A DNA stretch of 64,000 nucleotides from Sabethes cyaneus (lineage: Eukaryota > Arthropoda > Insecta > Diptera > Culicidae): assembly GCF_943734655.1 (NCBI RefSeq), contig NC_071355.1:73183449-73247448 (forward strand), read 5' to 3'. Shown one piece after another: positions 54,057 through 64,000 of this stretch (position 1 is its first letter; the number at the start of each line of letters is the position of its first letter). A program made the position numbers and the translations under genes. The notes beneath the pieces are model-generated. The model did no database searches and was not told where the DNA came from. It saw only the letters and a list, made by a program, of their open reading frames with translations.

Positions 54057-57000
54057 CAATAAGAATGTGAATTATGTAAAAATATTACTCTAATAAGAAA
54101 TTTTTATTATGGCAGTATAATAGTTTATTTCTTCGAAAACGCTTGCGCTCCAAACATTTTAGTTTCTATACGAATTATAACTGTCGTTTCTTTAATAATA
54201 GTTCACAATATATTCTACAAGGTAATTGTAACAATATATTTTGTAATTTGATGGAAAGAAAAAAATCCACAAAAATTGTATGGTATTCCAACATTCTAAA
54301 AATGCAAATCTCTTTCAATTTAAATTTCATTTAAATTAATCAATTTGTTCCAATTTTAAACTAACATAGATAAATAAAATTATTTGAATAAATCAATCTT
54401 CACTGTGGATATAATTTAGTCATATAAAGAAACAGTGTTCCATGCCATTTCCTTTTAAAAACTAATCCAATAAAAAACTAATAACAGTTGGCCACATTGC
54501 ACATTAACTAACTATCTTCGTACACAAAAGTACCCAGCAGCTCATTAACATTGCTATGGTACTCAAAGTACCTAATTTGTAGTATTTTGTATTGTATGCA
54601 TTGAAGGATTGTCTCCTATTTTACGCAGCAATGAAAATAAATTAAATTATTTTATTGGCACATTGGCACCAATGTTTAACGACCGTTCAAATGTCACGTT
54701 GTATGGCAGCAGAAATTAATACCGCGCAGGGGCACCGGTATCGATCTTTCGGCCAGTTTTCGCACAGTTACCCGCCATCTTGGCACGTCGTTTGCAGCAG
54801 CATGCAAGCAGCCAGCTCCGAAAGCCCTGAACAGGAATAACACAGTTTGCGGATTGGCCCCGTTTGTATGTTTGCTTGTGTCGTCTTTGACCAATAAGGT
54901 TATGGCCCTAATTTTTGACGTTAAGCACTGAAGACTATGCTTACTACGACTTTAGCATTATCTTTTAAAATTCAAAAAATAACATTGTGTTACAATAAAT
55001 TACACTTTTAGTTGATTTTATAGGTTTAATACCAAAAAGTAGGAATCATATTTTGTACCATTACCCTAGTACAGCAGTATAGCTCTGTTCGCTGAACTGG
55101 CGCTCGCTCGTATGTGTCATCCACCGAGCAGGCAGCACTGAAAGCGAAGCGAAGCCACAGCAGAGCGCCGGCTAGCACAAACACAGTGGCAGCTGCCAGT
55201 GCGGGACGAACGAACCCGATTATTTCTGTAGTACAGTTTTGACGTCTATCCGCATACACTTTTGTACTTGGCAAATTTCGTGATTCAGTTTTTTTCTAGG
55301 ACATTTTTTGTGGAAATCTTACCGTTTTTGATGGAAAATTTTGAACGCGCACATCCGACCGACCATTCTGGTTAGATTTTAGTGGTGAATTAGGTGAAAA
55401 TTGGTGATAAAGTGTGAGAAACGATGTGAATTCTTCGGTGTTCCTGTTCATCGATTTTCTTGCTATGAATAAATTTCCTATGGGTATAATGGTGAAGCAT
55501 TCTCATTTATCGACAACTGAGGAAAAAGTACACTATTTCAGCCACAATAAGGGTTTTAATTCGAAAAGTTAATATTACCATTGTGAATTGATGGCTTTTA
55601 CTAATTACAGTAAGCGAGTTTAAGTACATTTGAACAGTTTTCCTATATTAGTGCCGTATCTTCGATCTCCCCTTGCCGTCGCGGTCTGCGTGTATTTGTC
55701 TGTGATGTCGTCTTTCGAACGGCAGGCAGCTGCAGTAGTCGTATTCGGTGTACTGCTCGGGTAAAGTCAAACTTGAAATATGTGGTGCAAGGTGCAAGGA
55801 ACTTTATTTTAAAGTGTAAAATCTTGTGCTAGAACGGCGACCTCTCGCTCGCGTACGTCAAATTAGCGCTATCGGTCTGCTCGGTTGGCGTTTGGCTATC
55901 TCGAAAGTTTGTCCAGCCACGGGGCCTGCTTGATGGCGAAAAAGGCTGCCATTTTCAACGCCATTCCAATATGGTCGCAAGCATCTACCATTCTGCTGCC
56001 ACAGGAGAACCGGAATTCATTTATTGCGGCTAAAACGTGATTGAATCAAACCGCGCTGGTGCATCCCGGATGCCGGCTTAGGCAAACTTCGAGCGACAGC
56101 ATTCGCCGCAGCAGAGTATGTTTATAGAAGAACGAAAATTGTAGACCTTTTTCTTACTGTTCTAGTGTAGTGGAATGCGTTTGAAATCAGTAAATTAAAA
56201 AATAGCAATTATGATGCAGTGAACATATCAATTTATCTTTAGTCAAAATTATTTTAGAAATATTTAATTATTTTTCGGTAGGAATACGTTCTCAGAAAAA
56301 AAAAGCAGACTAAGAAAGTGAATGTTTCTCCTCGCACTGTAAAGTGAATGAATCGTCAATCATGTCAAACGGCCAAGGGGTTATTTATCAAGAAATGATT
56401 TTTTTACTTTTTCCTCAGTTACGATAAATTCACTTTACAAAGCACTTTACCTTCAAAATATTCTCTACCAACAGAAGTATTCAGATTTACAACAGTGAAA
56501 CAATAATACCGCAGCAACTAAAGTGCTACTTAGCAAATTGAAATCATTACCCAAGGAAGAAATCATACGAAACCGCGAAGTGAAGAAACAAACTGACAGC
56601 TTCCAAAACAAATTGCTTTCGTTTCTCGGTTTCCTGCTAGCGCCAGTTATGCTGCAGCTAGGCAAACGTGCGTGACTGTGACAAACTAATGACAAGTGAA
56701 GCGCTTCTGTGGACGGTAGTTGTCAAACCGGAAAAAAAGTAAATAAGAAACAGTGAAGGAAACTAGTAGAAACTGTGATCGGCAGGTGACAAATGAGATG
56801 GACTGATAGAAATCTAATAAGACAATGAACTTTCACCGTCACTGAAACTGTGCTAAAAAGGTAAACTGATAAGAAGTTCGCATTTTTCAGCAGGATTCGA
56901 AACGGAACACGTTCTTCTCCATTCTAAGAATAAAATGCTAAATACCCATTAAAAGGAAACGATTCTCGCAAAAGAGGGTCATAAATCCTTATCATTGCTT

Positions 57001-58340
57001 CGACTGTCTCACCAAACTTACCGGCGCAGGAAACATTAAAACCAACTTTTTAGGGATGATATTGTTATGTTGGTGTTTTTATTGCCACACAGTTGAAACT
57101 TTCCGCTCGGTACACGGAATCGATACGGAGGTGGCCATGAGCCGCCTGGTGCCAGGCGGACATGTTTCTCCGAGTACCGAGTACTGCTTCGGTGCTGGCA
57201 TTAATATTTTTGCACCAGTGTTGTGTATATGTGCGGCAACATGGCAAGTGTTCGTACCATCGCCGGGCAAAGTTCTGCAGAACGAAAACGACACTACACA
57301 ATAAGAGGGAATTCGGTTTCGTACTTTCGTGTGTGCGCCAGTACGTGACTGTGGCAAAACTGTTATACGGGTCGCCAGTGCTGCCAAATGACGCTTTGAG
57401 GTGGAAAATTTTCACAAGCTGGTTTCTGTTTGCTTCATTTATTGCGTTTCTACTGTTTGTTTTGAACATTGAACAGTCTTCAATGATTGGTAATAATTTA
57501 TCAAACAAAAACTTTAAATTTTTCCGACATTTCCAATGAATTACTATTTGCTCGTCGTCAGATAATATGAATTGAGGTAAAACTTTCGCCTTCTGGAAGA
57601 CATAACCATTTGGAATTATTTTTAGAGCTTCTGTCGCCACATCCTCCCCTTTAAAATATAAATTTGGGGTAAAATAATTGTCTGTGACCCCATTTGATAT
57701 TACTGAAGAAAATTAAAAATTGTCAATTTGGTGTTCCGGTAGAACCGACATCAGATATCGCGTTGAAAAATCCTGTGATTTGATACATTGTTTGCCATAT
57801 TTCCAAAGAATTTTCAAAATGGCCACTTTTGACTATCGTAAGAACCGATTACGGATGTTCCGGAGTGTGAGACATGAATCAGCACTCTACACGATAGTGT
57901 AAGATTCCTTCTTATCGACCACAAATAAAGTGGATAATTTTTGTGCACTCTATTAAACAGATTTCTAGTTTTATTTCATCTGCGATCAGGAATATCTCCG
58001 GGGAAATGGAATCATAATTTACCAACTAAGTTTTTCATTAAAGGCCAGTCAAATGTGGTTGTTTTAAGACTAATTGCATACAAATCGAATGAAAATTAGT
58101 GAAAATAGAACCAAAAGTGTAACTAACGTCGGGGACGTAATGGTTAAACTTTCTTCAATATTTACAATATCTGACCTGTACTCTAACTGTTGGTTGCGAA
58201 GTCTGTCGAATAAAAAACCGAAGGTTAAGTTTCGAACTATCACCTTGCTTTGTTAGCCAGTCGGTGTATGTAGTTGTCATCTGCGCCTAAGCATTTGAGA
58301 CATCATGTAGATAATAGTTATAAAGAAAACATTAAATTGA
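54057..58340. other. unassigned sequence; possible transcript leader at about 55270-56790
   Basis: No protein domain seen. 55270-56790 has runs such as GTGAAAATTGGTGATAAAG and AAACAGTGAAGGAAACTAG, a style I associate with dipteran 5' leaders, an initiator-like TTCAGTTT at about 55283 and a donor-like GGCAG|GTGAC at about 56782. No coding exon is visible to anchor it. The leader idea is weak inference only. Confidence 0.2.
57065..57640 (-). CDS. unrecognised 191-codon frame
   Basis: The second longest frame in the window after LINE sequence. It begins MATEALKIIPNGYVFQKAKV, contains CRKNLKFLFDKLLPIIED and ends near FNCVAIKTPT. No signal peptide, domain or repeat is recognised, and a plus-strand frame of 125 codons overlaps it. 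It could be a single-exon orphan, part of a spliced gene, or chance. Confidence 0.2.
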   Translation of the reverse strand: MATEALKIIPNGYVFQKAKVLPQFILSDDEQIVIHWKCRKNLKFLFDKLLPIIEDCSMFKTNSRNAINEANRNQLVKIFHLKASFGSTGDPYNSFATVTYWRTHESTKPNSLLLCSVVFVLQNFARRWYEHLPCCRTYTQHWCKNINASTEAVLGTRRNMSAWHQAAHGHLRIDSVYRAESFNCVAIKTPT

Positions 58341-59366
58341 CGGGGTCGTCCAATATTTAACCGCTACTTAAACAACAATTTAAATAATAACTTTTTGAGT
58401 AAACTTTCACCTTTTTGGTTTTAAAATATTAAAGATCAACCAATTTCAAGTAATTTTTCAGAAGATATGAAACTTCTACCTTTTACCCATTTTCAGCAAT
58501 AGACGTTTGTTTATAACGACCCCTCAAATCACATTTCTTCTTGTAACATGTTTATTTCAGCCGATAGCTCAATGTGATGTTCTAGAAAATATTTTCCACA
58601 TAAAAGAGAAATATTTTTGCTGAAGACTATTTTGCTTTATACGCATTGATTAATAAGATATAACCGATTTTAGGTTAAAACCCGTCAGATGATAAATCCG
58701 AATATCCATCTGCAAGTATCTGCAATTAGTTTGCTTATCAATTTGTAGGAAATTGGTAAGGTTATCTGCCCAAATGTGTATTTCAGAGAATACCTGGGAA
58801 TGCCATGGCTGGGAATACCTGGGAATAGCGCGGATTTTATAACTTAATAAATATGCGTCCTAGCGTCAAATAGTCTTCACAGAAAATATATATTTCAATA
58901 TACAGAACAACTTTGTAGAACATTTGAAAGCAATAAAATAATCGTGTGCAAAGTTATTGAGTGTAATTGATTTTTAAGTGCTCTTTTTTAACACATCTCT
59001 ATATTTCGCAACCGGTAAAAGATAGATAGTTGCTTTATTCAGCAAAGTTTCTTATTTTATTATGTTTTGCAACTTTTGGAGAAAAAAACTTTTTTTTAAT
59101 TATTTAGGAAAATAAAAGTTTGTATCACACTAATAGGTGAATTCATGGTCACCCTAATAGTGCAGGAAGATGCGCTATATTTTATTTTACTTCTCCGAAG
59201 ACCCTTGAAAAAATACACATTTTTCATCAGACGGTTTTGCCTTTCTACTATATAAATATATAGTATAAAGGTATAGAAATCACTTGGAAAACCGGAAATG
59301 GAAAGAAGGTCCTGCGGGCCGAATGTCATATACCATTCGACTCAGTTTCGAAAACTGAGCATTTTC

Positions 59367-59378
59367 TGTGTGTGTGTA

Positions 59379-59412
<34 letters not shown>
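59367..59412. repeat. (TG)n microsatellite
   Basis: Dinucleotide run with TATG interruptions, the complement of the run at 21967-22012 in the sister repeat. Confidence 0.95.
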
Positions 59413-59415
<3 letters not shown>

Positions 59416-59968
59416 AACGCTTTCAATCTCACTCACTTTTCTCGGAGATGGCTGGACCGATTTTAATGTTCTTAGTGTCAAATGAAAGGTCTAGGTGTCC
59501 CATTGGTCGCTATTGAATTTCAAACTGATCGGACTTTTAGTTCAAAAGTTATGTATAAAAATACGAAAAATATGGGACTTCATTATCTCATAGATCCCTT
59601 AACCAATTTGAACAAAATTGATTGCATATGAAAGAGGAGCCTTACAAACCCTTAACTTCCAAATTTCATGACGATTGGACTTGTGGTTTGAAAGTTACAT
59701 AAAGAAATGTGAAAAAATAGTATTTAAAACATATTTTTGTAACATTAAAGAATTAATTCAATGAAAAACATCACACATTTTATTATTATTTGAAAATTAC
59801 TGCTGAGATCTATCAAACGAAACCGAGTTAATTAAAAACGGACGGTTCATTCAAAAGTTATTCAAACTTTAACACTTGACCACCGTATATTAAACCGTCA
59901 AAATGTGTGAAATCATAACATATCAATCAAATGTTGATTGTATTCAATGTGTGTGTGTATGTATGAGT

Positions 59969-60165
59969 GTATGTATGTATGTATGTATGTATGTATGTAT
60001 GTATGTATGTATGTATGTATGTATGTATGTATGTATGTATGTATGTATGTATGTATGTATGTATGTATGTATGTATGTATGTATGTATGTATGTATGTAT
60101 GTATGTATGTATGTATGTATGTATGTATGTATGTATGTATGTATGTATGTATGTATGTATGTATG
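59969..60165. repeat. (ATGT)n microsatellite
   Basis: About 49 tetranucleotide units, nearly pure, complementary to the run at 21227-21434. Frames of MYVC or THTYI repeats on both strands derive from it. Confidence 0.97.
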
Positions 60166-60348
60166 TGTATGTGATGACAATTTGCAATGAAATTCAAGAA
60201 AAGTGAGAAACATGTCAATAGTCAAAAGTTTTTGAAGCCTCTTAGTGGAATACGAACTCTGAAATAAAAGAAAAGAAAAAAACTTTTACCGACTAAGTTC
60301 CACTATTTAATATTTATTCGCGACAGATACGTATACGCTTTGAAATAA

Positions 60349-60391
60349 GACACTGATGAAGCCTGCACGTCTTAGGCGAACTACGATTTGT
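60349..60391 (+). ncRNA. hammerhead-like motif in composite repeat copy 2
   Basis: GACA-CTGATGA, then an extra A, GCCT, a 9-nt loop, AGGC (perfect 4-bp stem II), GAAC and CTACG. The stem I partner downstream is eroded (ATTTGTT). An upstream GCGACAGATACGTA word (about 60319-60332) resembles the complement of a stem III/stem I segment, as in copy 1. Probably a decayed ribozyme. Confidence 0.45.
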
Positions 60392-61661
60392 TTTCGTTAG
60401 TGACATTTTAAAGGACAGATGTCTTATGTCATGTATCATGTTTTAATAAATAAATCAAAAATGACAAGCACTGGAAATCATATCGATCATATTTCTCATT
60501 CTCAAGCATGTTTATGGCGCAGTTTTTGCACTATTTTTCGACCTCATCTTGTTTTCCTAACCCTCTAACATTGTAAAAACGATGTGATCAAGTTAATGAC
60601 TATCTTTTCATGAAAGTACATTCAAAAGAAGCTTAAGTTTTGATTTTCATGCAAAAATAATTATCTGAAGGAGCGCCAGCTAAGAAAAAGTTCAATTTCT
60701 CTTTTTCATATCTAATGCTCTATTCAGTTATTTTTTCTAATTCAGATATATTGCAAAATTGAAGCCAAGCCAACTAAGAGCAAAATTTTGAGATTAATCA
60801 TTTTGTTGTAGATATCCTTTTTCTTCAAAAGCGAAGTATAATAATAATTTTTCTGAGCTCTTTTTTTTCAAAGATGCTAACTTTTGAACGTATGGTATTA
60901 ATATCAAAATATCAAAAAAAATCTACCCTTTGGGTTAAAACCACTCAAAAAAAAAATATCAAAAAATCTGCTATGAACACATATTTTATATTCAGTTCAA
61001 AACAAGTTTCGTGTGTGGCTCTGAAACCCGAAAGTTAAGGCCGACCGATTATAAAACTAAATAAGTTCATCATAAGTTCATAAGTGTTCATCAAATAACA
61101 TAAATGACGCTTACAAGTATTTACGCACCCAAGGAAAGAAAATATAATTATTCTGCGCAATACGTTGTGAATTTTACTGGCAAATAAGGATTTTGAGGAA
61201 TACGGAACGGATATTTAAAAATATAGTCAAGTTAATTATAGATGTTCTTGAGAAATTAAATAATGATTATTGTGGCAGTAGAAAGGCTAGGTCACACCGC
61301 TAGGTGGATTAATTCGGGTTTTTAACCTAAAATTAGTTATATTTTATTAATTAATGCAGAAAAAGCAAAACAGTCTTCAGCAAAAATATTTCTCTTTTAT
61401 GTGCAAAATGTTGTCTAGAACACCACATTGAGCTGTCTGTTGAAAGAAACATGTTACAAGAAGAAATGTGATTTGAGGGGTCGTCTATAAACAAAGGTCT
61501 ATAGCTGAAAATGGGTAAAAGGTAGAAGTTTCATATCTTCAGAAAAAATACTTGAATTTGGTTTATATTTAATATTTTGAAACCAAAAAGGTAAAAGCAA
61601 ATTTACTCAAAAAGTTATTACTTAAATTGTTGTTAAATTAACACCTAAATATTAGACGACC

Positions 61662-64000
61662 TCTTCAAAAGATGCATCATTTCTGAGAGATGCCGTTTAA
61701 CCGCAAATATATTTGTCCCGTAATTTTAATTTCTGGCCCATAGTGCAGTGGTAATCCAACTTAAATTACAAACATTCAATTAAAGTTAAAAATTTCGCAA
61801 AATGCACCACAGCTCGATCGTGTTTTTTGCTTGCTACATAACAATGCACATGGGTGACAAATGCACTTACGGACTGGGTAATGTGAATCATTTTTTGTGC
61901 CTTGACCAGCGTGACCAATCTTTGTTTGGATTTTCCAGACATTTTGATGCCTAGCCAGACGAATAGATAAAGCTCAGAGTTCCATTCTTACGCCACGCGA
62001 AATGGTCATCAATTCTCATTTCAAGTAAAATTTTACTTCTGCGGCGAGGCCCACCTCCAAGGTCCAAGCTCTTTTTGAGAACTGCCTCTTTATCAGGCCA
62101 ATTGGTCAGACGTTTTTATTCTCGTTTGCCAGATTTTCGTAAAAACCGGTTGGCACCCTGGCCTTGACGGTTGCAGTCGTAGCTCAGAAATCAGGGAGTG
62201 ATATGAGAGCACATGTTTGGATGGCAGAGAACGGAATTAAATGGCATCTGAACAGCAAGCTGGTAGTATTTTCGAATTCCGCTTAGGCGGGACTGCTGTC
62301 AATATGGTGTAAAACGTTTTCAAAACGTAGTTCTACGCCAACCGCGCGGTCGTGTCTGGAATACAATCCGTCTGATTTTATTTCCGATTAGGTAAAGGTC
62401 GGCTCGGATCGATTGACGAACTCACGTGGAACGCTATTCCACTTGTCGGTAATTTTGTTCCAGTCGACGATATTCGCCGAACAAATTGTTGACATTGATT
62501 AGATCGGAGTTAGTAATGGTTCAGCGGTTAACGGCACTTAACAGAGATTGGATTTGGCAACGATCGATTTTTCAGAATCGGTGCCAACACAAAACTGCTC
62601 GTGCATAAAGTCAGCTAAGGGCTTTTGCTGAAAATTTATTTTGCTTTAGAAGGTGGTTACTGTAGAGCCATTACCGTGTCATATTCTCTATTGCAACGGA
62701 CGGTACGTGACAATGATATCAAATCTGATGTTTTTCTCATTTATGCTGTCATTCACCTTGTAGGTCGTAGCCCACTCACTAAGTCAACTAATCTCTCATA
62801 TATTTTATGACAGTTTTTACTTCCGCTCAGCCTATGAGTTGCGAGAAAGTGAATAAAGTAACAGGTCGTCACGTCCACGATAATAGGGGCAAACATCCAT
62901 CAGGACTAATCCAAATAGCTAGAAGCAATGATTTCCGGCAGAAGATTGCACAAGTTGTAAGCCGTTGTTCGTCATGATTACGGTGCTTTTTTATTCGTAT
63001 TCGTTAAAGCATGAGAACATTTCTGCGCTACACGCTGCATTCCTCGCCATATGGGGCCCGTCACGGGCCGTGACAAACTAATGTTTAATTTATGTGCCAC
63101 GACGTGGCTTCGGAAAAACTTTGGAAGAACTTTCCCCCGACACCGTCGTCACCGAGGAAATCCGGAGACGTGCATAATCGGCATAGCTATGATGTCGGGA
63201 AACTGCCTGCAGCTATCAACTGGAGTTTCTCACTATCCGAGGATAAATGCGATGGAATGATATAAGCGGAGCAAAAGCTACTTAATATTAATGGCATGAT
63301 TGCATAATGCGACAGTTTTAGAGTTCCTGACTCGACAGTACTGCTGTCTCGTTCGTTCTTCCAGCAGCTACGTGCAGAGTGGGAGTTTCGCTACTCTAAA
63401 TTTTACCATCACCAGCCGTTGGGTGAAATGGTGAAAGGCTGGAAAACAAAACTCTATATTTTATCGGTTCTGACAGCAAGAATCTGCCTGCACCAACTTG
63501 TTGTTATTCAGCTTGGAGCAAATTCGAAACACTACACCGACCGCCATGACTGGAAGCTCCTCATTCGCCAGGGTGTAGCGCAGTGTCTGTGCCCTTTATG
63601 CACGGAAGCGTGGAGCAGCGCATGGCTAACGTTTCGGGGGTTGGACTGAAGTTGAAAATTTATGTTGTCGCGACTCTGCTCGACCTCCGTCATTAGCTAT
63701 AGCTGTACTGGCTTCTGCGCTGGGGTGATTAAATTTATTTCTTACCGCTTCAACCGACAGGAATGATCCATCGAGGGCCGTTAGGAAATTTGCAAAGGAA
63801 AAACGAAGCAATTGAGACAATGCATAAAAGATCGAAAGTACCGATTGTGTTTTATTCCTACATATTACTTCGGTGGATCTGTGGAAGTCACATTACATTC
63901 GTGTTTATTGCAAGGTGTAAAATTACTATTGCGAAAAACTGTTATTGGTTTTTCCATTATGATTATTACTTTGATTTTATTTGTGGACACAGTTTTACCA
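61662..64000. other. unassigned sequence
   Basis: No gene or TIR pair recognised. 62325-62385 (GTAGTTCTACGCC then CGGTCGTGTCTGGAATACAA) resembles 23690-23755, a shared repeat fragment. 63040-63260 is GC-balanced and unique-looking, without a convincing frame. Confidence 0.3.

Larger units (their letters stand above)
59233..61323 (-). repeat. composite dispersed repeat E, copy 2
   Basis: Reverse-complement match to 17866-22146, lacking the pogo/Tigger-like element and the 123-bp retroposon. Runs from GGTTTTGCCTTTCTACTATA to GGATTAATTCGGGTTTTT. Contains a (TG)n run, an (ATGT)n run and a hammerhead-like motif. It also has a private segment (about 60918-60960) with GGGTTAAAACCACTC not seen in copy 1. 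Confidence 0.88.
58344..61661. repeat. foldback element with about 350-bp inverted arms
   Basis: 58344-58690 and 61313-61661 are imperfect inverted copies. Shared words, left then right reversed: GGTCGTCCAATATTTA / GGTCGTCTAATATTTA, ATGAAACTTCTACCTTTTAC, CATTTCTTCTTGTAACATGT, AATATTTTTGCTGAAGACT. Between them lie about 540 bp of unassigned AT-rich DNA and composite repeat E copy 2. Non-coding. Long arms suggest a foldback-type DNA element that received or carries the inner repeat. Confidence 0.75.

Noticed and set aside
59903..60225. Frames of MYVC and THTYI repeats
   Set aside because: They are translations of the (ATGT)n run in composite repeat copy 2.
1..64000. CRISPR array, bacterial operon, prophage or endogenous viral gene
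   Set aside because: Tandem repeats lack regular unique spacers; all polymerase-like frames match LINE retrotransposons; no viral protein motif was seen.

Overview
The window looks like repeat-rich, AT-rich intergenic or intronic DNA from a dipteran nuclear genome, most likely a mosquito (Culicidae); I cannot name a species. The grounds are LINE families of the type annotated in mosquitoes as craniofacial development protein 2-like or jockey-like, an ITmD37E-like mariner fragment, two tRNA-derived SINE families, many TA-flanked MITEs, and a (CA)n-bearing dispersed repeat of a kind I associate with culicid genomes. I found no intact host protein-coding gene, no real tRNA or rRNA gene, no CRISPR array and no operon. 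Almost every long reading frame is a decayed transposon, a translated microsatellite, or unrecognised.

Layout. 0-7.4 kb: LINE remnants on the minus strand and five inverted-terminal-repeat (TIR) elements, one inserted inside a LINE. 7.8-9.3 kb: a tRNA-related SINE with another retroposon nested in its 3' end. 9.6-13 kb: a three-level nest (dispersed repeat, then a LINE with a 14-bp target-site duplication, then a 1.6-kb TIR element packed with GTTAC/GTAAC motifs). 16.8-17.4 kb: fragments of histone H1-, H2A- and H2B-like pseudogenes in one orientation. 17.9-22.1 kb: a composite repeat that recurs inverted at 59.2-61.3 kb. The left copy carries a pogo/Tigger-like element and a 123-bp retroposon with a hammerhead-ribozyme-like motif, and the right copy lacks both. 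22.2-22.8 kb: a MULE-type transposase fragment with a probable intron. 26.4-28.6 kb: a 2,235-bp palindrome with two 1,117-bp arms around one unpaired base. 29.8-31.5 kb: a degenerate 13-bp minisatellite. 35.3-39.3 kb: an RNase H-bearing LINE broken by a 932-bp TIR element, two SINEs and a mariner fragment. 41.3-44.0 kb: plus-strand LINE debris. 51.1-53.3 kb: a second LINE family with a SINE insertion. 58.3-61.7 kb: a foldback structure enclosing the inverted copy of the composite repeat.

There is no cooperating gene system. The value lies in nested insertions whose order can be read from target-site duplications, in paired filled and empty sites, in possible self-cleaving RNA motifs, and in the near-spacerless palindrome, which may be a young inverted duplication or an assembly artefact. 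Long stretches (13.5-16.3, 23.6-26.4, 31.5-35.2, 39.3-41.3, 44.0-49.1 and 54.1-58.3 kb, and 61.7 kb to the end) hold nothing I can identify.
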